The translations under genes and the position numbers were made by a program. From Hetaerina americana (lineage: Eukaryota; Arthropoda; Insecta; Odonata; Calopterygidae), in assembly GCA_022747635.1 (NCBI GenBank), contig JAKTNV010000003.1, positions 101,910,954 to 101,974,953 on the forward strand: a stretch of 64,000 nucleotides of DNA, read 5' to 3'. The notes under the pieces were generated by a model that searched no databases, was not told where the DNA came from, and saw only the letters and a list, made by a program, of their open reading frames with translations. This document shows positions 37,600 through 48,879 of the stretch, one piece after another. Positions within the stretch are counted from its first letter, which is position 1; every line of letters starts with the position of its first letter.

Positions 37600-37930
37600 A
37601 ATGGTATCTCAGTGTGTAGAGCGCTGGGCTACTGATCGGAGGGCTCAGGTTTGATTCCCGAAGATCCCTCTGAATATCATCAGCTTCGCCCAAACTGGGT
37701 AATTTTTAGAGTACCATATATTTATGGGATACCATAAATGTATGGTGCTCGGCACAGCGAAGGAATGGATGGAACTAAATAACAGGGAAGGAATGAACTA
37801 TTTGGATGTGTGAATATCACTTCCCACTGGGATTAGCACTACCACCATGCATTAAACCAAACATTGTGTTGAAACAGAGGTTGGTTGATATTGAGTGCCC
37901 GTTGTAATACCATTGGCTGACAAATTAAAG
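37600..37930 (+). mobile_element. tRNA-derived SINE, copy 2
   Basis: Box A-like TGGTATCTCAGTGTGTAGAG (37,602-37,621) and box B-like GGTTTGATTCCC (37,648-37,659) form a tRNA-like head. The body shares TCAGCTTCGCCC, CGGCACAGCGAAGGAA and GTGTGAATATCAC with the SINE at 18.7 kb. It inserted next to the inverted repeat arm ending at 37,589. A copy-specific TATTTATGGGATACCATAAAT hairpin lies at about 37,720-37,745. Confidence 0.75.
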
Positions 37931-37934
37931 CTAA

Positions 37935-39635
37935 AGGCTTCTTCTCACAGCTGGAAGAGCCTGCAAAAAACATATTTTGCCAGACCAGCCTCTGAGTATA
38001 GAAGTTAGAATTAAATTGTGAAGAAAGTTATGCTGTCTTACGGGCAAGGGCAAGAAGGAAAGAGACAATTTTTGATAATTCTAATTTCAAAACGAGCTAA
38101 CTTTTAGCACATTTTACACTTACTATATTGCTCATTTTGACCTGATCCCACATTCGCAAAAATCGTTTTAAGTGATCTAAAAACTTGCAGGTGCTTCAAT
38201 TTTCTATCAATTAAAAACGCTGCAATTTTACAATGTTCATATTTGGTCAGTATTTAGGACAAAACTACCACTAAAAAAGGGTATTATGAAAAAAATGCGT
38301 CGGTGAAATAAGTTCTTACCAAGGATGACACCCATCACCGGAACTCAGACACAATAAAGACACTAAGAAAACCTTTTGGAAAGCTTGACATGGATCTAAG
38401 CGTTATGCGTTTAAAAAATATGGCCTTTGGGAGTAAAAATGGCAATGAATTAAGTAATTTTCCATATTTGGGTGTTTATGGGCATGAAAAATTAATCTGG
38501 TTAGTGAAGAAAGGTCCTTTTAGAGTGCTAATAACAAAGTTAATTGGCGGGATTGGGCAGAAGAGGTAGAAAACGGCATGAAACGTTGATAGAGAATACA
38601 TAGAGGCAGTGGAACGTTGAATCTTGTAATAAACGGCAAATATTAGGTAATCGGTGATGAAGGAAAAAAAGTAATCAGTAGTAATCTTGAGGAAGTGATA
38701 TGAAATGAGTGAAGGGGAGCTTTACAAGAGGGTGTACTGAATTTTGGGGATTACCTAAAACATGATAGGACAACCTGTGACAATAATGATTAGCTTGTGA
38801 GCATCGTAATGAATTCGTCCTAACGAGTGGCAATCAACTCGACTAGTAATCCCTTCTAATAGACGCCATGCTGGACGAAGGCCACTAAGTGCTTCCGTAA
38901 TTTATATCGAAACGCATTAACGTAAGGTGAGGTTCGATCCCTTGATATTTGAGTGAGCAAGCGATCGCAATTCCGAGTGTCCACCACGGACAGCTAACAC
39001 TACGTTATCCGTAATTAGGATGGTATTGGATTGCCTCACTCCATGAAAAGGTGCCGACATCTCGTGTTGGACTTGGTGCATAAATTATATGCTCAGGCAG
39101 AGGTTTTTAGAGATGCTCGAGCATGTACGCCATAGGTCACTGTCTCCATGACGATCTTGCGTGATCTGCTCTTAGATTTTATAAGGAATTGCCTTGCGTG
39201 ACTCTCGTTACTTTACGAAGTACAAATGCAGTATCATGATACATGATCAACACATAGAGTATCATTAAAGTTTGGAATCATATTACATGTTAGGATTATA
39301 TGATATATTAGGATTTAAATTAGTGTGGTAGAACATAAGGGCATCATATTGCAAGTACGTTTGTGACCTTTTCTTAGAAAAATTGAACAATATTTGCAAC
39401 TATTGAGTGCATAAATGAGAAATAACGTGTGAATAGCTCAAAGACATCACGCATCATTATTTTTGTGCGTGTTTCTTGTATTTTTGAATGCATACAAAGC
39501 TTAATAATGTATTTCGCAAGGAAAATAAATTATTCGCTCTTTGTCAAAGCAGTTTGAAGGTGTGAATGTTTAAACAATGAATTGGCTTTGATCATTACGA
39601 TCAGTAGTAGTCATTTATTAATTTAGAAAATGGAT
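37935..39635. other. No recognisable gene
   Basis: A GGTTCGATCCC box B-like match lies at 38,931-38,941, but no box A at proper spacing supports a SINE or tRNA. The rest is AT-rich and unassigned. Confidence 0.4.
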
Positions 39636-39639
39636 TGTT

Positions 39640-41940
39640 TTAACTCTTCACTCTGTCCTCCGGCCAGCGTTTTCTTTCCCTCGTAACTCATGAAACGGAC
39701 ATTTCTCATAAATCAGACAATTATCTGCCTGACGTATTTTATTCTCCGTCTTCCTCTGCAATTCTTTTTCCTTGCCTTTCTTCCTCCTGTTATCTTTTCT
39801 GGAGACTCTTTGAGTCTGTCCAATGAGAATTCCTCCTCTTTTTCTCCTTTGTTTTTTTCAAGAAACATCTTCCTTCTCCTACTCTCCTTAGGGCTGCTAC
39901 ACTGGTGGATAACGCCGTTCATTTAATCTCCATCTTTCTTCTGTAACATCTCATTTACATTGCCTCCAGTTCTCTTTTCTGTTGCTGTTGCGAGTTCTGC
40001 TGCTGTTCTACTGCTGGTCGTAGTCTCATCGCATCAACACCATTGAAGAGCATATGTTAGAATGCCCTCTTTCCGTCCTTCCAACCTTTTTCTCCGCTTG
40101 TAAAATTCTATCTCTAGAGTCTTCGTTCTCTGGGTTATTCTGCTGATAGTATACGATCCGTTCTTAGTTCGTACACCGCTGTTACGCTTGGTTCCTGGAT
40201 TACCAAATTCTCAAACTTTCTCCAGTTTTTGCTGTCCTGATTTCCGGTCCGGATTTCTGTTTTCAACAACCCATCACCTTTATTTATTTGCGTTTATTTT
40301 AAGCTAAGGTTTTCAAAGATTTTCCCGAGGAAGTAAAAATTCTCTCTAAATCTCTTTCCTCTAAGAATACTGCTACACTATCAGCAAAGCTGAAATGAAA
40401 TGCTCATATTTTCTCTGTGTGTATGCCCCCTTTCACTTATTATAATTCATTACTAAGTTCTTCAAAGTACCCATTGCAGATAATGGGAGAACTAATGCAT
40501 TCTAGGTTTAACCCATTCTTTCTCTTCTTCAGTGCAGCGGCCGCATTTGTTTACCACCATTTGTACTTCAATAATTCTGAAAATTGTTTTTATTTTGTTA
40601 TGGTTTACTATACTTTTCTTTTGAAAAATATTTTGATGTTGTTGTAGTCACCGTTATCAAATGCCAGTTTATAATATTTCGGGGAAGTAATATTGATAGA
40701 TTTTTTGCGCATTGTCTTCATTGTGAGAACCCTTATGGCCAGAATGACAACCATCCAGTCTCAGCTAAATTGATTCCACTCAAAAACAGAGTTACCATGG
40801 GAAACTGCCTCCAGTTATTATTTCATACGCTTCACTTTTTATTCATATGTACATAAATATAATTCCAAACATTCAAAGCAGCATGGTATATGTTGTAATC
40901 TGCTTTGAAGCCATCTCTTCTTAGCTGCATAGGTTACTTAAACTTACCCTTTGGAAATGTTTTACACTTTTTGCCTAATTTCTTCGTCCATTCTCAAGCC
41001 CTTATGGTATTTCTTATCGTTTTATATTTATAAATTTATTTATCTATTCCCGAATTTAGTATTCCTTCTTCAATCGAATCCAGTTCTTCTTTTTCATCCA
41101 CGACTCCGTCTTAACAACATTCCTTCTTTCCACTCTCTTCAGTGAATTTCGTGACGTTATCTCACGCTTGGTGTCTATCTGCATTATATTCCTTACCATT
41201 ACCCTCTTCTAAATTTCCATCTAGCAGCCATCGGAGACCTGTTCCCTTGAGCTTTCCCACTGACAGTGAACCTTATATGCTCTGATCAATTTAATTAATG
41301 CGAACGGGAGCTTTCTCGTGGTCACATTATCATAAATAAACACATTTATAATATCACTGGCATTCCTTAGAAGCTGAGTTGCTTTCAAAATCCTTGTTGC
41401 GCCAGAATACAAGGAATTTGGTATTTTCTTCCGTGGACCAGGATTCTCCTTTGGTGTCTTCTCTAGTTTCCAAAAATATTCAATTTTCCACCGTATGAAC
41501 ACATTGGGAACGGATTTCAAGCATCCTTTTCCCTTCATTTTGCTTGCCGACTTTAAGTTTTATTCCTGTCTTTTCTTCTTAGACGTCTCTGGAAATCGCC
41601 TTCCCGTCTCCTGAAACTATTCTATTTTCTTCTCATTTGAGACTCATTATAACTTCCGCTCTCCGTTCGTAGACATCTTTATTTTCATTAGAATCCGATG
41701 TTCCCAATTAAACTTGCCCCCAAAGTTCTTCCTATTCTTTTAAGGATGTTTCTTTATCGCAAGAAGCTTCCACTCTCATTCCAAAAGCTCCTTTGGAGTA
41801 TGTATCCATTCCTGCAGTTTGTGTAATAACTCAGACTTTTTCGTTCCGGAAGTCTACTTCTTCTATTTACTTTTATATTTCACTCATTCCTAAAATATCT
41901 AGTCCCTTTCTTCTCATTTCCATTGACGTGCTATCCATTT
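39640..41940. other. 2.3-kb pyrimidine-skewed segment
   Basis: Unlike the GC islands, this stretch is AT-rich but strongly T/C-biased on the + strand (CTTCTTC, TTTCTTCC). Weak frames on both strands carry no domain. Its length and uniform skew suggest the remains of one unidentified repeat, read antisense, or an ancient purine-rich transcript. Confidence 0.35.
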
Positions 41941-42489
41941 GCGTGTAGCTAGCAGACTACGTGTATTATATTTCGGGTATTAATAATTATCGTTCCGTTT
42001 ATTTCGGTTCATTGTTTTACTCTATCAAAGAAATACCTCGCACAGATCGGAATTTAGCTCTCATCTACTACCACAATATTTCACTGGTTTTTTTTATTTC
42101 GCACCTTCTGATATTAAATCAATTACAGTTTTTAAAAATATCACGAGTCACTGGAAAACGAAATATCCGAAACCGTAAACTTGATTGCCAAAAGGTTTGC
42201 TTAAAGGGGGGTGGTAAAAATAAAGTTACAAGTAAGGGGACCAAACAGTAGGTCATTTGGGTAGGTTTGGGTATAAATTTACATTAGGAGTCACTTCTCC
42301 TCGTGGTAATAATATGGTGAGTTCCCGTTGCCTTGAATTTCTCATTACCTCCTAGAGTCGTTAAAATAATTTACACCAGTCCTACAGTGAAATGTGTGTG
42401 ATTGAACATGTAAAAATAGGCTGATTCCCCTCTTTCAAGCAAATATTGGCAAACTATATATACAGATTGGCTGACGGTGGTCTCTCACC

Positions 42490-42612
42490 TACACGGCGAA
42501 CATTCTGGAGTTTTCGTCGGACTATCAGGCCACATGAGAAAAGTACGGGCTCCCACACCCTCTACGTTCCGCTGCAGGACTGCTTAGTTATCCACTAGAC
42601 TGGCTCATTTCG
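42490..42612 (-). mobile_element. Degenerate tRNA-like SINE
   Basis: On the minus strand, GTCTAGTGGATAACTAAGC (box A-like, about 42,601-42,583) is followed after about 40 bases by GTGGGAGCCCGT, a box B that has lost the TTCG centre of GGGTTCGAGCCC. The GCGGAACGTAGAGGGTGTGG block between them is typical of tRNA-derived SINE heads. The 3' body continues to about 42,490. Boundaries are estimates. Confidence 0.45.
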
Positions 42613-42689
42613 CACCTAATCTAACGCATTAGACCTACTGCATCAGGAATGCCGAAATCGAAACTGTAAACTCAAATAGTGAGCGTTGC

Positions 42690-43310
42690 CCTAACTCAGA
42701 CCTCTCCTGGATGAATCATATATGGAGAATATGTGGAGAAGCTAACAAAAAAATTAGGGTAACTCATTAAATCACTTGAAGAGCGTTGGGGAAATGTGGT
42801 GAAAAAATTAAAGCAAAATGTTGTCTTTCACTGGTTAGGTCACATTTAGAATATGCCGCTAGTATAAGGGATCCTCACGGCGTTGGATTGATTGCCAAAT
42901 TTGATCAATTGCAGCGTAGAGGAACTAGTTTTGTGAAACGTTTTTATGATAAACTGAGTAGCGTACACAAAATATTAGAGGAGCTAGGCTGGGAATCACT
43001 CACGGAGCGAAGGTTAAATTACAGATTGAAGCTCTTGCATAAATTGGAAGAACGTCTCTTTAGTGATGATATTGAAAATGTGTCATTACCCCCATCGTAC
43101 AGCGGTAGGCGAGATCATTTCAATTAAATTAGAGAGATTAAGTGTTGAAGAGTTGCCTTTAAGATGTCATCTTTTCCACGAACGATAAGGGATTAGATAG
43201 AATAACATTGTCCGACCGCCGTAGGGGTAAAAACATTAGGGTGAAAATTAATCTTGTGTGCATTCACCTCCTGCCACACACCTTAGCGGTGGCTTGCAGG
43301 GTACTAAACA
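42690..43310 (+). mobile_element. LINE (CR1/Jockey-like) C-terminal fragment with 3' end
   Basis: The frame reads DLSWMNHIWRICGEANKKI (42,697-42,753), then KCCLSLVRSHLEYAASIRDPH (42,816-42,878), FDQLQRRGTSFVKRFYDKLSS (42,900-42,962), ILEELGWESLTERRLNYR (42,971-43,024) and LLHKLEERLFSDDIEN. These are the C-terminal blocks of non-LTR reverse transcriptases ('LVRP.LEYA..IWDPH', 'QRRAARFV', 'LGW.SL..RR'). The 3' end at 43,267-43,308 contains CACACACCTTAGCGGTGG, shared with the copies at 16.5, 23.9, 43.4 and 45.5 kb. It is 5'-truncated. Confidence 0.85.
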
Positions 43311-43329
43311 AGTACAAAAAATACAAAAA

Positions 43330-43435
43330 TAACGTTTCCTCCTGCCAAGAGGGAAATTGTGTCAATATTAGTCTAGTGTGTAATCACCCCCTGCCACACA
43401 CCCTAGCGGTGGCTTACTGGGTACTACCTGTATGT
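43330..43435 (+). mobile_element. Second, tandem LINE 3' tail
   Basis: CACACACCCTAGCGGTGGC recurs at 43,397-43,415, about 120 bp after the previous tail, and a poly-A-rich tract follows at 43,439-43,452. The preceding bases (GTGTCAATATTAGTCTAGTG) parallel those before the first tail. This is a second, severely 5'-truncated copy or a local duplication. Confidence 0.7.
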
Positions 43436-43499
43436 AAATTAAAAAAAAATAATCATAAACCTCCAATTCTCTCTATTGCCCCACCATTCTAAGCCCGGT

Positions 43500-44978
43500 A
43501 GATTCATACGGTAGTCTAGGAAACTGTAGGCTAGAAAAATATACAGATATTTTTATTACCTGTATTTTACCAATTGAAAAATTAGTCTGATTTATAGCCA
43601 AATAAAGGATTTTTGATGGTTACTTTAGAACAATAAATCTATGTTCGGGAAATTTTTGGACAAGTATGTCGATATACTGTCAGTCTATTGGCATGCAACA
43701 TCTCCCTGTCTCCTATCCGAACCTTCGTGGCTGCTACCGGCACTCCTAAATCCACAAGTGGAGTGGAGAGGGACAGAGATGCATCCACTAATTCACTCGA
43801 ACCCACTGATTCACGAATTGAATCTCTGGGCCATTCACATCAGCATCACGCATTCTTTGTTACAACCGAAGTCGCGAAAGGGAGCTTGTGCGGAGATCCA
43901 TCACACATTGGGTATAGAAGTTATCATTTAATTGAGCTAATTCTGGATCTTGAACAGTTGAAACTTAATTCTTCTCGTATAAATCTTTCACGCTTCACTT
44001 CGAAATTAATTGACGATTTTCGCCTTCCTCTTTCCTCCCTTTGAGTTATTGTCCAACTTTTCGTGACCACTGCTATACTTAACACGTTTTCAAGGGTTAT
44101 TAACCCTGGCAGAGTTGGCCGTTAACCCTTTAAAAAGAGCATTAGGGGTCCAGGAACATTGAGTAATATCCCAAAGAAGACGCCGTTCATACTTGAGCTT
44201 CCAAACCTTGAAATGATTGCACTGAATTAAGCGTGATATAAATTGTCGCCGACTGGAGGTCTTCAACTTGAATCCGCCTCTGGGTACAAATAGACGACAT
44301 CCAGACCCTCATGCTTATAATGCGGAGAAGCACCTGTTTGCACTCAGCTCACCCATCTGGGCTCGGGCTCATGGGTGTAATTCAAGTTAGGCGTACGTGG
44401 TCATGACCGAACTTTTAGATTACTTGGCAGTCTGGCATGGCTCCTTGAACATTAGAGGGGGACATCATGAGATCTTTCAATGGTCCATTTAACTTGAAGA
44501 GGGCTTGATTTCCCGCACTTTTTTAGGGAATGAGGTAATTTTTAATATTCCCATGGCAAAAAAACTGGAAAATCGAAAGACGAAGAAGATCGCTTCTTGT
44601 AGAAGTATAATATTTACGATGGTAAATCTGCTGATTCTTATCTAGTTAAGTATCCCTATCTATAACTGATACGATAAGCGAATAGGTGGGCAATATTCCA
44701 TTGAGATTTGCAATAAAAAAGCGGGGCGTACTCGAATTATGATATCAGACTTTTACCTCTGGTGGAGCCCTGGGGTATGAATCGAAACATGTTCAAGAGG
44801 GTTTTTAGAATATAAATGGTACTGGAGACGTTCAATTAATATTATTTAACTAAATAACTACAACGTGCTCACAATGTATGTGTAAAATTGATTGGTTTGT
44901 CTCATCTGTATCGGTAGAGGGATTTTCAACAGGCTTGAGAAATATAACTTGTCATTTATCTTTCTGGATTAAACATAC
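43500..44978. other. Unassigned sequence with two open frames
   Basis: Overlapping + frames at 43,641-43,931 and 43,688-44,044 are GC-richer than the flanks. The second (118 codons) contains no domain I recognise. They may be old transposon coding sequence, but there is no positive evidence. Confidence 0.3.
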
Positions 44979-44984
44979 ATGTTT

Positions 44985-45545
44985 ATGTGTATCTGTATAT
45001 GTGAAGAAGTTAAAAAAAAATTAAAATTCATCAGAAGACCATTTGGGATATGTGACGTTAAGGTTAAAGAGAAATATTATCTTTCGCTGGTTAGGCCTCA
45101 TTTAGAATATGCTCCTAGTATATGGGATCCTCACAAAGTTGGATTGATTGCTGCATCAGATCGCGTGCAGCGTAGATGAGATAGATTTGCAAAACTTTGT
45201 TATGACAAACTGAGTACCGTATAAAAATTATTAGAGGAGCCAGGTTGAGAATCACTCACGGAGCAAAGATTGAATTACATATTGAATCTCTTGCACAAAT
45301 TGGAAGGATGTGACTTTAGCAATGATGTTGAAAATGTATTATTACCCCCATCGCACAACGGCAGGCGAGATCATGTGAGTGAAAGTAAAGAGGTTAAATG
45401 CAGGACAGATACATTATAAAAGTCATTTTTCTTAATAAAATTATCCGAAGGCACTAGAGGGAAAGAATATTGTGTATTAAAAGTAGCATGGTGTGTAATC
45501 ACCCCCTACCACGTACCTTAGCGGTGGTTTGCAGGGTAGCGTGTA
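44985..45545 (+). mobile_element. LINE (CR1/Jockey-like) C-terminal fragment with 3' end
   Basis: The + strand reads KFIRRPFGICDVKVKEKYY and LSLVRPHLEYAPSIWDPH (45,025-45,139), then, after in-frame stops, FAKLCYDKLSTV, ESLTEQRLNYILNLLHKLEG and LLPPSHNGRRDHV (45,187-45,379). The sequence ends with CCACGTACCTTAGCGGTGG at 45,510-45,528. It is collinear with the 42.7-kb copy, with which it shares family and orientation, and is closer to the 16.5-kb copy in the GC(D/L)FSN segment. Several stops make it inactive. Confidence 0.85.
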
Positions 45546-45549
45546 TAGT

Positions 45550-46435
45550 ATGGTAAAAGTTTAGGTACAGGAAGTCTCAACCTCCCCGCTACGTACTTAT
45601 ACCATCGACATTTGCACGCCGCCGCCGGCTATTTCCAACGAGTCGCCGTCGAGTAAGTAGCCAGTGTTATGAGGGACGGGGCGTTGTCCTCTGAGAGTCG
45701 GTTGCTCTTAGCAGTTTACGACGCGAGCGAATTGCTGACATTTATGGTTAAGTATCCACCTACTGCTAAATTAAGCGAATTCAACAAGAAATAACCTCTC
45801 ATTCCTAAGTCGTGAGGCTGAACTTCATATGCGGGAAGTGAAACCGGAAGGGTTAATGTGTTAGAAAGAGCCAAACGGGGAAATAGTCTATAAATAGTGA
45901 TGATGGAAAGGATTGTGAGTGTACCAAAGTCTAGGGGAGTTAGAAGGACCGGTAGAGTTTATTTATCCATGATATTTTTTCATATATCCGCCCATAATAT
46001 TGGTTAAATTCGGGCATTCCATGATCAACTTGATGAGGAAGGAAACCTCAGCGATTTCGTGATTTTGATATTCTTATTCGGAGTATTGATCCATTCATAA
46101 TTATTTACTTCTGTAATATATCACTCGAACTGAATATGTAAGCGCTAAGCGCTTCACAGAAATATGCATTCAGCATTCACAACCTTTTATATTCAGTGTC
46201 AGGAATACTACGTGTATCATACGCTAATAGATTTTTCATATCCAATCATTAAAAGGTTTAATTGAGTTTTTATAAAATAATACTTTATTCATTTTGAAAA
46301 ATGGAACAACCATATTAAATTTCGTCACTATAAATATTATTTAATATGCAAGCATAAGTTCTTAAATGTAATGAAGATTGTCACAAAAGAATCCATCAAA
46401 TGAGTAAAGTGGGTGAGCAAGTTAACAGGTATATA
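45550..46435. other. No recognisable feature
   Basis: A small CpG-containing patch (45,590-45,760) includes a donor-like GAGTAAGT at 45,645-45,652. There is no acceptor with a good pyrimidine tract, so no exon is called. Confidence 0.35.
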
Positions 46436-46439
46436 AGCC

Positions 46440-47490
46440 CTATTCTTGAAACTCTGGATACAGTCCAAATTTAACTGAGTAGGCAGATAGTTAACAGTCG
46501 TATGTTCATATTGTGAAATGTGTTGTAAGTTGATGATAATCTACAAAAAGTAGTGTTTAGATTTGATTTACATCTTGTGGAGTAGTTATGGATATTAGGT
46601 CTTAATTGGTAAGTTTCTACATTGACTTTCACATGAATCAGAGCCTTAAAGATATATAAACTAAATACAGTCATGATTCCGTACCTAATAAAAAAAGGTT
46701 TGCAGGAATCATGTGGTGGTATATTAGTTAAAGAGCGAATAACTCTCTCTTGTAGTAGCAAAATGTGTTTAACATGTTGGGAATGACCCCATAGCTCAAC
46801 ACCATAATTCAAATGACATTGAAAGAAGGCATGGTAAAGTTTTAAATGATATTCATTTCAAATGAGAAAGTTGAGCTTTCTTAACACATAAACAACTTCA
46901 CTCAGTTTATGACAGGTCTGACTGATGTGGGTCTCCTAGTTAAGTTTTGTATCAATATAAATTCCTAGTATTTTAGCAGTTTCAATTTCAGTTATTTTTT
47001 ATTTAAGACTGCATACAATATGAGTTTTTTTAGTATTTAAATTTAAATGATCTTTGGCTAGCGCTAGATCGTACCATAGCATCTTCTAGATGTTGACATG
47101 TTTGTACAAAAGTAGTGCCATCAGCATATAAAACAGATTTCATATTGCAGGGAAAAATCATTAATCATGATGATGAAAAGTTACTGGGCCAAGCACAAAG
47201 CCCTGCGGGACACCACATTTTACTTTAAGAGCTGCAGATCAACAGCTATCAAGTTCAACCAATTGGCAGCAATCATCCAAATATCACTTTATTAGTTTCA
47301 GTGCAACTCCCTTAACACCATTATATTCTAGCTTTGATTGTAATACTGATTAACACAGTCGAAAGCCTTACCAAGATCACATAGTGTCAAGATTCCTTCT
47401 CTTCAAATGCATTAAAGACATAATTTACTATGTACTCTACTGCCAAAATTGTAGATTTTCCAGATCGAAAGCCATACTGTGATTTGTAAA
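46440..47490 (-). mobile_element. Jockey-like LINE reverse-transcriptase fragment
   Basis: Read on the minus strand, the order is YGFRSGKSTILAVEYIVNYV (47,478-47,419), CGVPQGFVLGPVTF (47,220-47,179), YADG in place of the catalytic YADD (near 47,125), then NYGVELWGHSQHVKHILLLQ (46,809-46,750) and the 113-codon C-terminal frame. These are blocks of Jockey/insect-type non-LTR reverse transcriptase. One catalytic Asp is replaced by Gly, and stops and frameshifts separate the blocks, so the copy is dead. It differs in sequence from the LINEs at 42.7 and 45.0 kb. Confidence 0.85.
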
Positions 47491-47494
47491 AACA

Positions 47495-48690
47495 CAAAAG
47501 AATAAATGTCAAAAGAAAGCACCGAGAATAGCAAATTATTAAAAAAAATCATCAGCGAAATAATGAGGGCGAAACAGCTTTTTCATATAAGTTTCTGCCT
47601 TGAACTTTCGGCTGATGGAAAAAATGGGGGTTTGATGGCGGTGCACCTCAGGTTTGTCGATATCAAGGAGACTGAGCACTGACCCTCAAAATTATCTTTC
47701 CAATTAGTAGTCCTTGCTCTTCATGCATTGGAATGAAACAATGAAGTGAAATATCCCCATAAGAGCATTATTTATTCTGTTCTCGCTTATTATTTTATTT
47801 TCGGGTAAAAAAGCATTAAAACCTTGGATATACAATCACTCTAATATATATAATGTACGATGCGATATAATGTACGATTAACTTGTTTCGGGCGAGAGGC
47901 AAGGGACGGAAGTTATTCTCACATCTCCTCTCTTCCTCTGAGACTGCATTCCCCTGCCATTATCCCTATCCTCTTCCCAGGCAGCGCGTGTCATATACTC
48001 CACCGTAATGAATTGGTATTTTTATTTGAAGATGCCCTAATTAGAAGAATCTATTCGTACAATTAACGTGCTCTGGAAGGAACAAAGTACGAATCGTTTC
48101 GACTGCTGCAGTATGTCATTCTTCCTCGGTGTTATGCTCCATCCCCATCTAATTTACGGAGGTAATGCTGCTTTGTAACGGTACACTTTGGACGGTGCCT
48201 AAAAATTATGTATGACGAGAGTGGTCTGAAAAGTTTCCGACCTAACAAAGAAACCACCACCCTCGTGTATACTACGTGTCGAACGATATTCTTCCTGTTT
48301 CTCCTTCATTATTTCCTTCTTCACATTTTTTACCATGCTCTCCAAAAAGCATTTAATCTTTCTTCATCTTCCTCGCTTACCTGTTGCGGCCTCCCACTAA
48401 CTTACTCAGATTATTTCCTCCACCCCACTTTCAAATTTTACCCAGAAACTTCCTGTGTTCTCCCATTATCTTTAGAACTTCCTTTTTAATCTTTCTATCT
48501 GTCCACCTTAATTTCTCCATTCTTCTCCATACTAACATATCAAAAGCCCATAATAGACCGTAATAGGTAAATTAACTTTATTAAATTCTGAAGATAATTT
48601 TTCAAGGTAAAATAATAATTTACATTCTTATAATAATCATATTGTGTGAGATTTTCCGTGAAGCACACATAATAGAAACAAGATTATATG
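47495..48690. other. No recognisable gene
   Basis: Positions 48,250-48,540 are pyrimidine-rich. The frame at 48,208-48,489 (93 codons) shows no domain. Confidence 0.4.
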
Positions 48691-48699
48691 TATTGAAAT

Positions 48700-48800
48700 G
48701 TAATGAAATAATTGACTTTGTAATTCCACACACTTTATTTAAAAAACACGACCCAGGTTTCGACGTTGAACATCATCATCAGGTGGTCCTCATAGAAGCA
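48700..48800 (-). mobile_element. Ribozyme-bearing short repeat (Penelope/retrozyme-like)
   Basis: ATTCCACACACTTTATTTAA (48,723-48,742) followed by CACGACCCAGGTTTCGAC is collinear with TTCCACAAAATAAGATTTAT and GTGACCGGTTTTAA at 35.6 kb, and with CTTCCACATAAAGATTTAA and GACCATGGTTTCGA at 59.2 kb. This defines a dispersed family whose minus strand holds the hammerhead-like core. The ends of the copy are not determined. TA-rich direct repeats (ATATACCT, ACTTTCTG) follow at 48,815-48,870. Confidence 0.55.
48752..48782 (-). ncRNA. Hammerhead-ribozyme-like core, best copy
   Basis: On the minus strand: CTGATGA (48,782-48,776), T, a GATG-TTCAA-CGTC hairpin (48,774-48,762, stem II with one G-T pair), GAAAC (48,761-48,757), then CTGGG giving a short CC/GG stem III, then TC. 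All invariant core bases (CUGAUGA, GAAA, UH) are present. CAC directly before CTGATGA can pair with GTG directly after TC as a short stem I. One extra base lies between CUGAUGA and stem II, which is unlike the textbook core. Activity is unknown. Confidence 0.5.
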
Positions 48801-48879
48801 CGCTGGCTATATATACCTTCTGATTATATATACCTATATACTTTCTGATACCTATACCTATACACTTTCTGGAAATATT

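Noticed and set aside
38925..38945. tRNA or SINE box B (GGTTCGATCCC)
   Set aside because: No box A at the right distance and no stems around it.
45590..45652. Exon ending at donor GAGTAAGT
   Set aside because: No acceptor with a pyrimidine tract upstream, and no recognisable protein.
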